64,000 nt of DNA. Source: Scatophagus argus. Its lineage: Eukaryota > Chordata > Actinopteri > Scatophagidae. The stretch lies in assembly GCF_020382885.2 (NCBI RefSeq), contig NC_058516.1:10841902-10905901 (forward strand), in the 5' to 3' direction. This document shows, in pieces, positions 27,687-42,700 of this stretch. Position numbers and translations under genes: made by a program. The notes beneath the pieces were generated by a model. That model did no database searches and was not told where the DNA came from. It saw only the letters and a list, made by a program, of their open reading frames with translations. Within the stretch, counting starts at the first letter, position 1; every line of letters starts with the position of its first letter.

Positions 27687-30600
27687 ATGATGGAGTCTAT
27701 CCTAGACAGTTTAACAGCAGAAAAACTCTATCCGCCCGGAGGAACCAACCTGTTGGACCTGGAGGAACTCAGCGACGGAGATTTCCTCACTAATGTGGTG
27801 AGTTGTCGCGCACATTGCTTTTAATCAACCCCCTTCACTTTTCTCGTGCTTCCCACTGTTGTCACCCGTGAGAGTCCACAGCTTACATATTCAAGAGTGG
27901 GCCTGTAACCATTTCTACTTTAAGTCAGCTGTGTGCATTTTAAAGTCCGTTAAATCAAACGTATTATCTGCTGCCTGTTCCGCCCGGAGCCGGACCTCAG
28001 GAGGGCGGTGTGTTTATCAGATCCTGACTGACATCCGGGGCTCTTACTATGGGTGCGTTATGTGTGCGTTTTAAATGTGTGAACTAGTATGAGAGACTGG
28101 GAACACTGATGCAAGCTGGTTACTCGTTAACTTGTGTATGAGTGTGTGTGTGTGTGTGTGTTCAGTGAGGCAGGTGTTGCAGTCCCCAGCAGCACACCTG
28201 ACTATTAATGACAGTGGAGTGTGTATGTGTGTGTGACTGGGCATGTCCTGAACAGAATCTGACTTTTGCACAGCTGTTGTGTGTGTGTGTGAACCTGCTG
28301 ACAGACATCAAATATACTGGCCATATTGTTCTTCAGTAGTTTTGAATTAACTCTTTGAGTGTTTGTCATAATTATGCCTTCATTAAAACTGAAGCCTTGT
28401 TTCTAACTCAGTCTTCCTCAGCTAATAAGATCTTTATTGCCCAGATGTCTCATTAAAGCCAATCAATTGCTTTAGTTGCTTAGAAAATTAGTCTGCAGCT
28501 ACCCTGAAAAGAGTTCATTGTTGACATGATTTTTAAAGCAAAAATTCACTTCAGACTGTTGTTGCATGAAATCTGCATCATCCTGCCCGCTTTGGAAACA
28601 CCTGTCGTCACAGATCCTCTCCGCGACGTCCTCATCCACAAAAAAAAAAAACAAAAAAAACAACAGGTTGCCGGGGGCAACAGCTGCATGTATCATCTCC
28701 TGTCACCCCTGAGACGGTGCATCTTTAATATCAGTAGAGGAAGATTTGTGGCTGCCGTGAACAACAGGATGTGGTGGAGCAGAATTATGCGTGTTTATCA
28801 GTACAATAATCACTATGCTGGTTGGAGCAGCAAAGGGACAGGAAACTTACATTTGTTTCTGTAGTTTAAAAAAAAAAACAACAACAAAATGACAGATCCT
28901 TGCGAGGAAATGTCAGATTATTATTACTGATCATAAACTTAGGCAGCTTTTACTTAAATGTTGTCCGATCTAATCGCATAATGTTTGACAATGGATTCCT
29001 CTCCGTCATTTCCAAGTGTTAGTCCGGCGTGACGTGCACATCCAGCTACACAGACTGCTATCCCGATATCATGATAAATATAAATATTCCAATATCAGTG
29101 GCTGTATTAGCAGGAAAGTATTCTAACACTTCAGCTCCATCCCCAGCTGTCCCCTTTTACACTCTGGGTCATTCCCTGTGCTTTTAAGCAGACCTTTATT
29201 CTAGTCAGCCAGTCAGCTGTGCAGCCTGCTTGTGGTTTATACACCCCCCCTACCCCACCCCACCCCACCCGTCCCTGTTCTAAATAAAGTAGTCCTCTCC
29301 GCTGTGAAGCCACTAGGCTGGGCCGTACCACTGAGGACATGGGAAAGGATGGCTGATTAGCTGCACTGGAGACGATGGCACAATTATACGTTTTTTTCAG
29401 TGCAGTGAATAGGCCTGATTTTGATTTCTCCTTAATCTATAGTCTGCAGTTATGTTGAACACGCAGGTGCTGATGATGAGTCACAGCACCAGAGAGCTCC
29501 TTCAGCTCTGAGAGCTCTGAGAACCAAAGAAAAGTCAGTGACTTAATGGTAATCTCTGAATTCTTCTTCTAAGTCCACGGCGTGGACTCGAGTCCGACTT
29601 GAGCCCTAATTTTAAAGACTTGTGACTTGACTCGAACTGGTACACCGAACGCACCGCCGGGACTTTGTGACAGCACATACGCGAGTTTAGCCTGATTTCA
29701 AAAGAGATCCGGGTCAGGAAGCAATGTTATAATTGATCTGTGTAAGCCATGTGTATATTCCTGTAGTTCATTTGGTAACCATGGTAACGCATGCGCACAT
29801 TAGAGTGGATATTTTCCTGTTTGGTGTGAATACATTAAAAGCTGTTAAAGCTGCTTTTGCTTGTATCTTATTCCATATAATTGGCAGGCCATTACATGCA
29901 CATCTGAAGCATGAAAATGCTGCATAAACTTCTGTCACCAGAATTTGATTACCCCGTGTGGGTCCTGATGATGCCGGATGACAGTCGTCAAACCTGTCCA
30001 ATCCAATGAGTTACTTGTCAGTTTGTATAACTTGTGGAAATGGAATTTCTTCATTTCTTTTGGTACGGGCCAAATGAAGCGATCTACAGGCGTGAAAGCA
30101 GCCTAAATTTGGGGAATTGAGACCAGTGCTTTGTTCAAAGATGAGAAGACACAGTGAAAAGATATATAGAGACATCAGCACTGTCCCACCTCCAACTGAT
30201 GGTTCTCATCGGCCTAAGTGAGATCTTGTGACCTTACTAACAAGAACCATTTTATTTTCACCTCTTAGCGAATAACAATTCATGTTAGATGCGAACACGC
30301 CTCGGCTACATTCGGAATTAATCAGATGCTTTCGGTGCGTGTTAGAGGAGGGCTGCGGCTAAACGTTACCATCCATTAATCTTTCATTTGAAAATTATGT
30401 TGAGCGTCTGTCACAGTTTCCCAAGAGGTCCTCAGTTAATTGATCATTTGAGTGACTAATGACTTAATTGACTGATTGCTTCAGCTGTAGATCAGACTAA
30501 TTTATGAGATAGAAAGTTTAGAGAGCAATAGTCCACTCATCAATGAGTATTGTGATTCAGGCTGGCACCTAAATTTGATGGGCTCTTCCTTGCCCTGTGC

Positions 30601-31312
30601 TACTCTTTTCCACCAGACTTATTGTGTTTTAAGTTATGCTAAGTGGCACCAAACGTTCCTTGGTTTCGGGCTGCTCAAGTGCGAGGGTTTTCCTGCTTAG
30701 TTCTCTGTTTTGCAAGCTGAATATATTCTGTCAGTCAAAAAAAAATAAAACAGCAGTCGTCTGGAAATGTGATCTCCGTGAAAGTGCGATTTTGCGAGAT
30801 TGTGATGTCCTGATGTCTAACTTGGCGAGCGACTCGCCGGGAAGATCCATCAGAAGTAAAAAAAAAAATAATAATAATAATGTGCAGACACACACATACG
30901 CACACACACACGCACCAAGACGAGGGAGGACAGTGCGAGTTTGTGAGTCGGTCACTGTTTTTTTTGCTTCTTTTCTACTCCGTTCTAGTCTATGTTTGTA
31001 CAAAAACCACATCAACCAGATATTTAACCCACACTGACTTTCACTGATAAGCACACACAGATGCACACACCCTCCATTTTCTCTTTTTCTCTACACTTCT
31101 GTCCCCCCCCTTCTCTCCCTTCTAATAAATTCTCCTTCCACATTCTGCTCTGCTCTTTTTGATTTTAGTCTGTTCTACTCTTTTCTACTCTCCATTCAGA
31201 CCCTGTCCTCCAGTTTTTTTTAAAAAAAAAAAACGACACACCCATCTCATTTGCATGCTCGTTGCCCATTGGCCGCCGAGCTGCCGGATGGAATGTGAGC
31301 AGGCATGCACCA

Positions 31313-31353
<41 letters not shown>

Positions 31354-31429
31354 TTTGACTGTATGTGAAGGAAAAATACTCCTCTACTGTTTTACTGAGA
31401 ACTATAGCTGACTTCACTTCTGTCTCACA

Positions 31430-31463
<34 letters not shown>

Positions 31464-34400
31464 CAAAGGTTGCTCATGTGAAGCCAAACACAGCCAACCC
31501 ACTGCAGCCACACATCACCACATGAAGCCAAATACAGTAGAGAACATTGCCATTTTCTTATCTGTGGCAGCCAGGATTGCAGCATAATGACATGATGTTT
31601 TCAGGTCTCTCACAACTGCAGTTTTATTTTACACTGCGAAAGATCTCCATCTTAACCAGGCATGCAGTCTTATTTAACACCAGTGGAAAAAGCCTGCCAG
31701 AGGACTGAGGTAATTTCACCTGTTTGTCATTAACATGAGGTGATTTTTGAAGTGTCTGTGGATTATTTTCTCAAATTAATTGTTTTTTCATATATGATTT
31801 CCCACAGATCAAGATATCAAAACCAAAAGGTTCATCACGTGTTGACAAAGGAAAGCATCAAACCCCTTGTGACATTTGAAGCTTTCGGCATTTCTTCTTG
31901 AAAAGTGTCACTTAACTGACAAGCAAACAGTGTTTGCAGATTTCATTTTCATTTCAATTCCATTTAGGAAGCAATTAATGTCAGCTTATTTATGACCTGA
32001 AAGCGATTTATTGTGAAGGAATTGAGTTCGAGTCAGAAGAAAATTCCTGAAAAAAAAAAAATGAAAATGGCATCAAATTTAAATGTCCTCATTTCAAAAA
32101 AATAGATGTAGTAGTGATGGGTATCAGAACTGGTTCTGTATTGGATTTATATTAAAATTGATATGAATTGGAAACGTGTGTCTTGGTCCTAATTAGAGCT
32201 GTAATGGTACACAGAAGTCATGTTTCATACCCGGTTCATACAACAGAGCAATTGCCCTCTCATTGCTGTTGTAGCTAACCAGAGGACCCCGAATGCTCCT
32301 CAAACAACTGATTCAAAGGCAGGAATTCAGTCAGCCTGCTGTGCTAATCTCAGCACGTTTGTAACAGCGTGGGGCTTTTTGGGGTGGAACTCAAACTTTG
32401 GTTCCACATCGCATGCGTCAGTGTACATACTGTACATTCTGTGGGTGCGCGCCTGCACCCGACCGTGAACTCCGTATCCCGACGGTTTTGCATGAGTACA
32501 TGAACCGCAGCGGCCCTCGTCTCGATTCCTGTAAAAGCTTTGGATCTTCTGTCTGCGTTACCAGCTCGGGACGCATGTGAGAGTGCAGTGACAGCGGTGA
32601 TGCAACGAAATATGCTCGCTGTGTGCAAATCCTTTCATGGAGAGAAGACGTCCGTCCAACGTGATGAGTGTTTCCTACAGCCTACTATAAGATGTCTTTG
32701 GCTGTTGTTAGGACATTCATAGTAACAGTAATTAAAGACAGGCACTGTTTATGGCAGCATGCATATATCTACTGACAGTAATATCATACTTTGTTTTTGT
32801 TTTGTGAAGAAAGTTCACACTCCCTTTGACCCTTGACGATCGCTGCAGCATCCTTGCCATAATGTCAAAACTCCGGCCTGGCTCTCAGTCTCAGTTTATC
32901 CCTGTGCATTCCATCATTACTGTATCAGTCAAAGTGAATATTCTCAACGGTCTGTGATTCATTGTTAAGGTGCAGGAAGTGATTCCTCTTCCCAACAGAT
33001 CACCACCCCACGGGGGTTGAAGGGAAAAGACTTCCACAGCTGGTCGATGGGCAAAAAAAAGGTTGGCTCTTTCTGCCTGTTTCACCTGAACCAATCAGGC
33101 ATCGGAATGAAAGGAGACGAGAGAGATATGTTGAGACTCAACACTGTTAATTACAGGCGCAACAGAGTCGCTCTCTGCTGTTATAATTACTCCTCTCGTC
33201 TGTCTTTCCCAGCTCTTTCCCTGCACGGTTTACATCTCAGCTCCATCCCCCCCTCCTCTAATGACACAGCACTGCTGAAATAAGCCATAAAAACTGTCAA
33301 CTGCTTTTCTTTTTTTTTTTAACGCTGTTTTCCTCCCTAATGCGATTCTTTTTTCCCAGCAGAGAGGGTTCAGGTAATGAAAGGTGCAGACCTCTGTTGC
33401 TCTGTTCACACTGACTGCAGCTGTTCCAGCATCAGGCACCTAACACCAAACCTGTCTGGGTTCATTTAGCTTCCTGTCCTCGTGACAACAGTAACAGCTT
33501 CCACTGGGTGTTTACCCTGCATTTCGATTTGTACTGGTAAGTTGTAACTCGGGACTCGGAGTGACATCACATCCTTTAAAATCCCAGTTGGATGAGTTCG
33601 ATTTCCCACAACAGAAGACGGCTTGTTTGTGATGTTATTCAGCCATTGTTGTTATAGCAACATCGTCCGGTTACAAGCAGCACCAGCTGATAAACAATAC
33701 TTTATGCGGTATTTCACGCCTAGCAAGACTATAGCTATACGCCTGTAGGCAGCAGTAAGACAGCATTGTGTATATGGCTTATTAAATTGGACACAAAAAA
33801 AAGGGCCTCCCCCGTGGAATCAGACACCAACAATGAACCGAATCAATGAATCAATCTGTGCGTATTAAATACTTGGATTGATTTCCCAGGTGAAGTAAAT
33901 CTGGCTGAACATTAATTTTTAGTGTATTTCAAAACGTTGTGGTGTGTCTGCAGAGGAGGATTGCTTATTTATGAGTCACGAGGAGTGTTGGGAGCTTCAA
34001 CTCATAGTTTGACTTGAGGTGATGAGTTATGAGAGGACTTGGGTAAATGTACATTCCATCACTGGTTGGAGATGTACTACTTCAATAGATAATGCAGAAT
34101 AGAGTGACTGCAGTGCTATAACTACTGGAATTAAGTAAATTTTGCATAGTAAAAGATCAGTACTGCTCATAGCGAGCAAAACGAAGGCGGGCACTGTTGA
34201 TCCAGTGCAGCTCTAAAGCTAATTTTAGGTCCTACTAAATGCTTCTTGTCCCTCCCAGCACCGTTTTCACCCACATTTCTCCACATGGGAAACTTTTCAC
34301 TGTTTATTTTTGAGTGGCACTGTGGAAATGTGACCTATATTCCCTAATGGAGCTGCGTTAAAGGGGACGTTTCGGGGGTTTATTTAAAGGGATATTGTTG

Positions 34401-35296
34401 CAATATTTAGTTCAGCAGGAGAACAATGCTGCTCTGTCAGTGTTGCTGTTTCTTCATGTGGCTGCGTCTGTTCACGGATGAATGAGTGGTTCACTTGTGT
34501 GTGAAAAACGCGTGCACACACACCTTGTTGAGCGGTCGCTCTCGGTTTATCCTGTAGTGAGCTCAGTTTAGCCTTGAGATTATGTTCAAATACAAATATT
34601 GATGTGGTTCTAAAAACCAAAGTGGACCACCTTTACTTGTGCAGTCAAAAGTCACAGGTGGACTTAGGGTCCTGCAAGGGGGTTTACATTGCATTTCTTT
34701 TAATTAGAAAATAACTGTGGTCTTTGATTAGTCTTACACACTTCAAGCTCCTAATCTCTGGTTAGTTGTAAAAGATTTCATTCCTTTGCCGCACAAAATG
34801 TTTCTGACGGCCGTATTTTGTTTTGTAGATGCATTTTAAATGACTTTCCTGAGTTTCCTTCAAAATAAAAGTTGCTCCAACGTTTAGCCAGCTGACTGCT
34901 TTTACCGTTTATCAGCAGCAGATGTTTGGTTTGCGTTCGCAGTAAGTTTGCGTCGCTCCGATGCGATGTTGGGAGAGTGAACGCTGAGGCTGTTATCAAT
35001 GAGACCAAATTAAAAACAGTAACGCCGGATTACAGATGTGCTTCATTTTCTGTTCTGTCAATTTAAATTTCGGCTTACAGTGAAATCTACCACGCGGTGA
35101 TGCAAGCACAGAATGCAAATGTGTTGAATGGATATTGCCAGCCATAATTAGTCTCAAAAACTGGATTTTTGTGTTTTCTGTTTTAAATTAAGAGTTTTCT
35201 ACAGAACTCATCACGGTTTACGGTTGAGTCTCCAAACATTAGCAGTTCTTCATATGTCATGTGCTTCTGTTGTTTTACACAGTGTATATGTCTGCC

Positions 35297-35332
<36 letters not shown>

Positions 35333-35885
35333 ATGTGTGTGGGCTTAATCCACATGTTTTTAGTAGACAGCTGCATGTATCCCAGAGTTTCACCACAGAC
35401 GCACTTGACCTTCTAAACGCCGTCACAAATGTGCGTGCCAAACACCCACACACACACACACACGCACACACACACACAGAGATAATGCTTACTTAAAGTT
35501 GACTTATTTGAGCAGCATTTAAAGCATCCTGCAGAATGTATACACATGGATTACACTCTGCTCTCTGCATTTCAACTGCATTGCACAGCTCTGCATTTAC
35601 TACTGCAGTCGTGTCTTTATTGTTACTGGCCTGATTTAATCTGCTGTGACACTTCTGGCAGTTTTTTTGTGGGGGGGAAGAGCTTAAGCTAATTTCCCCG
35701 AATAAAACATGTAAATCGTTTTTTGTATTTGTTGTTAATTAAATCTGGTTATTTCTGTCACTGTGTCTGAGAAGCCTCAGAGCAGAGTTGACTTGTGCAG
35801 TTAATTGGTTCCAACAAATCCATCTGTGTGTGTGTGTGCTTTTCTATGGTTTTGTGCATGTTTTCTCAAAACCAGGGTGACTCAT

Positions 35886-35923
<38 letters not shown>

Positions 35924-38900
35924 CCAAGTGAAATCAGAGCACCATTCTGTCCCAGGCTTCCAGAACATCGTCTCTCAGCTCAGTGACTCATTCATCCAGA
36001 CTGAGGATGAGTCTATCAGTGCTGTTTTCCAGTGACTGACGCTTCAGGCCATCATCACTGGGTTGTCTGGTTTTTCACTCTGAGAGACAGTCTGCCATAG
36101 ATTTGAAACGATAGGTTGACTTGACTGTAACTTAATAAGCTGGAGAATTTTCACACCCACAAAAGGTAAAGTAAACCTTCAATTTATCTGGAAAAATTCA
36201 GAATTGACCCCATTTCCAGAAGAATTGGTAAATAAATTGTTTTTATAGGCAGCACTTTTACAAAGTGTTCCTGAACCCAATTGATTTCGCATCTCCAGAC
36301 TCGGAGTGACATCACGCCTGTTAAAAGCTGACTTGGACGCGTTCTATTTGCCGCAACACAAGACAGTTGGCTTGTAGCGTTATTCAGCCATTGTTGTTAT
36401 AGCAACATCGTCCGGTTACAAGCTGCACCAACTGATAAGCAATACTTTATGTGGTATTTGAAGCCCTGCAAGACTATAGCTATATGCCTGTAGGCAGCAG
36501 TAAGACATTATTGTGTATATGGTTTTATAAATTGGACACAAAAAAGACAACAGCGTAAAAAACCCCACAAAACCACAGCTCTTCTTTACAGTCGACCCAC
36601 TGGGCAGCCATCTTGGTTTGCAAACTCTTTTGGAAAACAACTTGGAAACAACTTAGTACTGAGTACTTTCGAATGCAGCATAATATCCTTAACAACACAG
36701 ACTGTGTATAATCAGTACTGCCAACTATACCCAAAAGTACCACGATATGCAATTCAATCATTCTCTCTCCGTGTTTCTCTTTATGTTTTCCAGCCTTTTT
36801 CGAGTGACCAGATGGACGACTTCAGCAGCGAATTATTCAACAGTTTTTTTGACGACCATCTATTAGAGCGGCCCCTGCTGGCAGACAGACCTTCACTTTT
36901 ACACATGGACATAGAAAGCAGCCCAGGTCAGCGCTTGTTTTATCATGAAGAATTATTACAACACTCATGTATGGTGAAAAAAAAAAAATCAATTTGAGGG
37001 CACATTTAGCTAACATTGATAGCATGCTAGCTGTGTAACATAAAGACATGTACAGTGGTTCACACATCTTTTAACCACAGAGTATGTAGTTTCTTCCATT
37101 AGTGTTATTATTACATATAAGAAAAGTTTATTTGTTTTGTGTTTTGTCATGTTTGACTCCCTTCCTCACTTTCTGACTTTCTGACACACCATTAACTGGA
37201 ATAAAAAAAAGATTTTTGAAGCGCTGATTGTTGGAAACATTTGGGATAATGTAAGTATCCGACTCAACAAAATATATAACAAAGGTCTAGCTGTTTTTAG
37301 ACGTTTTAATGAAGATATGTTACATATCATTAACCATACGTTTCAGAAAATTAGTCACAAACCCTTGCAGGCCAACCACCTCACTTATTTACTGTTTTTT
37401 GTCTCAATAATGCTTCACGCATATATTCAGTAACACTGTATATTGGATCCATGCACCAGGGGATGGATCACAGCGGTCGTTCCTTCCAATAACACGTCTC
37501 CAGACTTCTCTCTTATTGCCAATGTAGCGATTAAAATCTCACAGCAGGTTACCGAAGTTTTCTTTCCCAATCCCTAACCGCTGTCTCGAAATTATTTGCC
37601 TTGAAATACATTTAGGCCTAAAAATACCAAAGTTTTCCCCTCTACAGCGGCGTTAATAGTGACATTTAGATGACCTTCTCATTTACTTGGATAACGTCTG
37701 GTAGTGCAGCAGCCAGTTGCTCCACTCCACAGCTAATGCCTGAGTAGAAAAGACCCCAGTTCCGTGATTTGGTTTGGTTTCGAAAGCCAAAGCTCTGCAT
37801 GGAGACCAAGTGTATCAAGTTGTAACTTCCCAACCACTGACATCAGCCCTGGATCAGTTCTCCCCAGAGAGGTCAAAACCCACCATGTGAGAGCCAGCCT
37901 CTGTTGCCAGAGTCTGTGACTTCCACAGCTTCTTCAAATCAGTAGGAAACTCACAATTCTGTCAAATTAGCATAAAGGCCATAGCAGCACAAGCTAAAAT
38001 ATGCATCAAGAACATAAACGTGTGTCTTGTTCAGCCTTATTAAGAGCACTGCATTACATTCATCTCGCTCTTATTATATCTGAGACACAAAGAAAACAAC
38101 AGCAGTCTAATGATGACAAATACTAATAACGAGGTGATTTCAAGCTTTTCATCAGTCAATAAAAAATGTTGTCACAGTATAAATCAGATCAGCACTTGTC
38201 AGCTGCTTTTCATTAACACCAAGTGCAGATCATTACTAACTGTCACCGTCCAGCAGTGATTCCCCTCACACAGCAGGTGCAAAATATTTCTGTGATGGTC
38301 CTGTCGTGTCCGAATAAACCCGTAAAGAACATTTACATGACAGACACCTGCAGTGTGTCTGAATGACCAAAATCCACCACTTTAACAGATTGATGAAGGT
38401 AGCGGTGTTACATTTTTCTTGTCTAAAAAGGGCTTTTGTCTCTCACAGATATCCAGGCAGAGCACAGCTACTCTTTGAGCGAAGACTCCGCCCCCCAGAG
38501 CCCGGCCCTGTCAATCAAAATGGACCAAGAGTCCGGTAGGTCATCCTGTTCATTAAAATACTTCACTAAATTTTATATTCATTTGTTCTCCATGGTCTTA
38601 GTTTGTGCTTCTTGGAAGAACTTCCAGTCAACCAAAACTCCATGGTGGATGTTTAGTCTGGCTCTTTATCACACTGGCTTTCCCCTGGTTATCAGGTTGG
38701 CTCAGTTTCCTGTCTGATAAAATATTTATAATGCAGTCTGAGTGTTTCAGTTGTGTGACAAGCTGTATAAACTCAGATATTCTCTCATAACTCTATAGGC
38801 TGAATCCACTGTCTGTCATATGTAGGGATGTGTACCGAAACCTGATATTAAATGGGCCCTTAGGCTAAATTATTAGGTACATGCTGTGTGTGTGTGCTGC

Positions 38901-39757
38901 GGCACTGTGCAAACAGACAAAAGTGTGGTTACACCAGTGTCAATACCGACAATCCTTTTTGCCACAAGTGCAACAAGTCTTTTGGGAGGGGGTGGGGGGG
39001 CTGCAGGCATTCTACTACACAGTCAAAGTACTGCATTCACATTTTTTCTGTGAACATATCATAAAGAAATAAATAAAGATATAAAAAAAGAACCAAAAAA
39101 GTACAGTCAAAGTCACGTTTTAATGCGCAAGTATTTGCAAGGTTCAACTCATCCCGTCTTAACAGACTTGTCAGTCCCAGTGGAACACCAGCATCCTGCC
39201 CACTATTTAAGTAAGGCTTCCAAGCAAGCCGATTGGCCCGTCTATCTGTCAGTCAACATGTCAATAGCCCTGGTCCTTCCAAGCAAAATGAGATGTTGCG
39301 CTTGCTTCTAACCACTCTCTCGCATGCTTAATGATGATCCAAATGACATGTGAGCGACGAAGTTTGACACACCGAGTGGCAGGACGACGCCATCAGCTGG
39401 CTCGAGTCGAGCCGAGGCGGCTCAGTGCGCACCGCGGCGGCTTTTCCCTGCAACGTTCTTCGCTTCGTCGTGAATCTTTGGTCTGAGCTCTAAAGATGCC
39501 TGCAGGAGCGAGCGTCTGCTGCAGTGTTCCTAAAAAAAATACTCTGTCTCTTTGATTAATCGTCCCCCTTATCTCTTCTGTCTCCTTCTCTGTGTGCATC
39601 TCTTCCTTGTCTTCCTCTGTCTCCGTCTCTACCTGTCTCTCTCACTCTGTCTGTCTGTTCTCCGTTTGTCCTGGGGATCCTGCTGTCTGAGCAGCAGGAT
39701 CCCAGTCTGAGCAGTTTTCCTCCAGCTAAGCCCTGCCAACCTAACACACACACACAT

Positions 39758-39798
<41 letters not shown>

Positions 39799-42700
39799 AC
39801 TATGACAAGCATATGGTTTTGAGTCTGCAGCTTTAGCCGAAGCCAGCGGAAACTCTCTTTCTCTCTTCTGTCAGTTTATCTCTTTCTCTCTCTCTCTCTC
39901 TTTCTCCTGTTTTCTTTCTTTTCTTCTCTTTCTCTTTTAATCCATTTAAATCCGCTTTATCAGTGTGACTCTCACATTACCTGTGTTGCCAGAAGTACCA
40001 AAATGAAACAACAGCAACAACAAAGAAAGCATAGCTCGCATCAGAAAACAACTGTCTGGCATGTGCATTGTTTTTAGTTCAATGCTGTAAGCTAAAATAT
40101 TTATTTATGTCTGATTTTGCTGTTTGCAGAGAGTCAAAAAACATCAGACTGAATGTATGAGTGTAAAATCAAATCCATGAATGTGAATGTACACTGATGC
40201 CAAAGTAAACAGGATGTATTACAAACCAAAGGAACGCATTAAACTACTCATGATGTATATATATCTATATCTATAACTATATATATATAGCTATAGATAT
40301 ATATGCACAGTTTTGATTTCATGGTAGTTTATGTATAGTTTCCTCACTCGTGCCTCCGCCTGTAGTTGCATAACGGTCATCTCTAGCTCACATGTGGAAC
40401 ACACACACACACAAAGCTACATATCATATGCATTTTAATCTATTCCAGCCTGTTTTATATTGAACTTTATCCAAAATGGACTTACCAACCTTAATCTGCT
40501 CCATAGAGCCTGGCTACAAACTTTCCACCGATTTTACATCTTTACTCCAGTGTATCGCCTGCACAAACGGATCATTATATTCATATAAAAATTTGCGCTG
40601 ATGTAGAGTTTATGAGCTACATATGTAGCACATTTTAAGAGGCGATACATACAAAAGATTTTAGCTTAAAATACATGTACTGATTCGGGTGAGATTCTGT
40701 CCTGATCGGGCTTTTTAATTGCAGATTGATCAGATATAAGGTATATATAGCATATAGGCGACTGTCAGTCTCAGTGGTTGCTAATATATTCATGCAAGTG
40801 TTTGTGCAGCCACTCCTCATACTCATAATGAGAAGACCAGTTCTTTAAATCTACAGTGTTTTACATATGAACAGACGGCGAGTTCACACCATGCTGATTA
40901 AGCCTGCCAGTGTAACAGACTGTAAAAGACAGTTTATTCAATTATCTGTTGATTTTTTTTTTTTTTTTTTTTGATAGTACAACAATTGGGAGTATTTTTG
41001 AGGAGAAAGATACAATATGGAGTCTGTAGTAGAATGACCGTTGGCTGCATTCTGGAGGGCTGTCTCTGTAGATTTAAGAGCCTTACCCCTGAATGTGATC
41101 TGTACCTCTGGATGCACTTGATGCTCCACCTGCTGAATGCTGCATCTGCGCTCTGATGTGGCCGTGGAGTATTTTGCATGTGTGACTAAGCCACCTTTGG
41201 AACACAGGCTGCATAGTTTCGCTGTTCAGATTTAGCACTTCACATGTCTTCCGAAACATTTGCTCATCCACCAAGCTGATATTTTGCCACGAAAAGCACT
41301 TTCAGCTGAAAGGCTGATCCAGTCATACAGTATTGCGCTAATAATCTCATTTCGAGGTTGGACTTTGAAGCATTGGGATTAGCTACAGCAGTTGCGTCGT
41401 GCCTTTTAAAAGGTTTGGAGAAGTGAACGGTACATGTACAATATATAATAGCACACATGCACATTTGTGGCAAAGGCAGGAAGTTTTTGGCAAGAGTTGC
41501 ACATAAATAGCAGAATCTCAGCTCTCGCTACTCAACCCTAATCTCCAGTGCTTGGCTTGAGAGGATCCTTGTGCACGCTGTACTTTCACAAGCTTTCAGT
41601 AAGAGCACCGCAATAGCCTCTTGCTTGTTTTATTGAGTCAGATTAATTAACCAGCCTCTCGATGTCAAGCAGTTGTTGACCTTTCGGAGATCCAGTTAGT
41701 TCTGAACGAAGGAATTTGTGTATCAGTTTGTTCTCTCAGACAACAACATAGAGAGAAAGGACCTCCTTCAGTAGAAATCTAAGAGGTTAAGGCAGTGAAT
41801 GCTCTAGAACTAATTACAGACCAGATTTGGTAGATTTGACACCAGTCACTAAATGTTTTTACAGGAAACTGCCAGATAAGAGATACTGCAAAAGCTACTT
41901 TTGCCTCAGTGCCTAAATAGAATTTCAGAGTCTCTTTTGGGAAGGTGATTTCCCTTAAAAGCATCAAGCTAAGTCTGTATGGATGGAAACAATCAAAAGT
42001 TCTTCTCCTGATATTCTAGCACTTTTACTTTTTACTTTTTTTTTTATTCAAGCTGAAGAATACGTGTCCAAACAAGACGACCGGGCGCATATCAGCCAGC
42101 GTGTCACGATAGAGTATGGAGGACAGCTTTAGCCATTTTAAACATATGTTTGTTGTTTACATATTATTGATAGTGGATAGCGTGTTTTTAACTTCCCAGT
42201 CCCCTTTTCCTTTTCTCTCTCTCACCCTCTCTCTCTCTCTCTCTCTCTCTCAGCCTGTGGTCGTCGTTCTTGTTGCTTTTAGCTGCATGTTTTACTGCAG
42301 CTCAAACTGCGCTGCTCCATCTATTGTTTTAATGCTCCTGCTGTCCCGTAGAGATCAAACACAGTCACCACCTCTCCTCCATTAAACCCCCCACCGCCCC
42401 CACCCCCCCCCCGTGATGACTGCCAGGGGCCTCTGGTCATTAGCCAGTGCTCGATGGCAGGATTTCTTACCTGGGTTTACTAGCCACACAGGCAGACTGT
42501 CTTTTATTAATGGCATCCATAAAGTGGTAAAGGACAGGATCAGGTTTTACTGTATTACCTTCCACAGCATCTTTTACTTTTTTTTTAAATAATGGCCACT
42601 GGAAGAACATTTTTCTTCCAGTTTTTTTGACAGTTACAACATAATAAAGCCAACATGCCAGTCAAAGCCACAGTTCATGGTATTATGATAATGAACATCA

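Larger units (their letters stand above)
27798..36793 (+). other. creb3l1: creb3l1 intron 1 (9.0 kb)
   Basis: No exon of another gene is seen on either strand. The interior holds microsatellites, a 250-bp repeat present twice (33551 and 36297), and a possible hAT-type fragment near 32195. Short ACTCGAGTCC-type fragments near 29580-29640 resemble another dispersed fish repeat. The open frames here translate simple repeats or low-complexity sequence. Confidence 0.6.

Noticed and set aside
40256-40310. AT-rich near-palindrome as an origin or attachment site
   Set aside because: It is a low-complexity (AT)n/(TATC)n tract in an intron with no other supporting signal.
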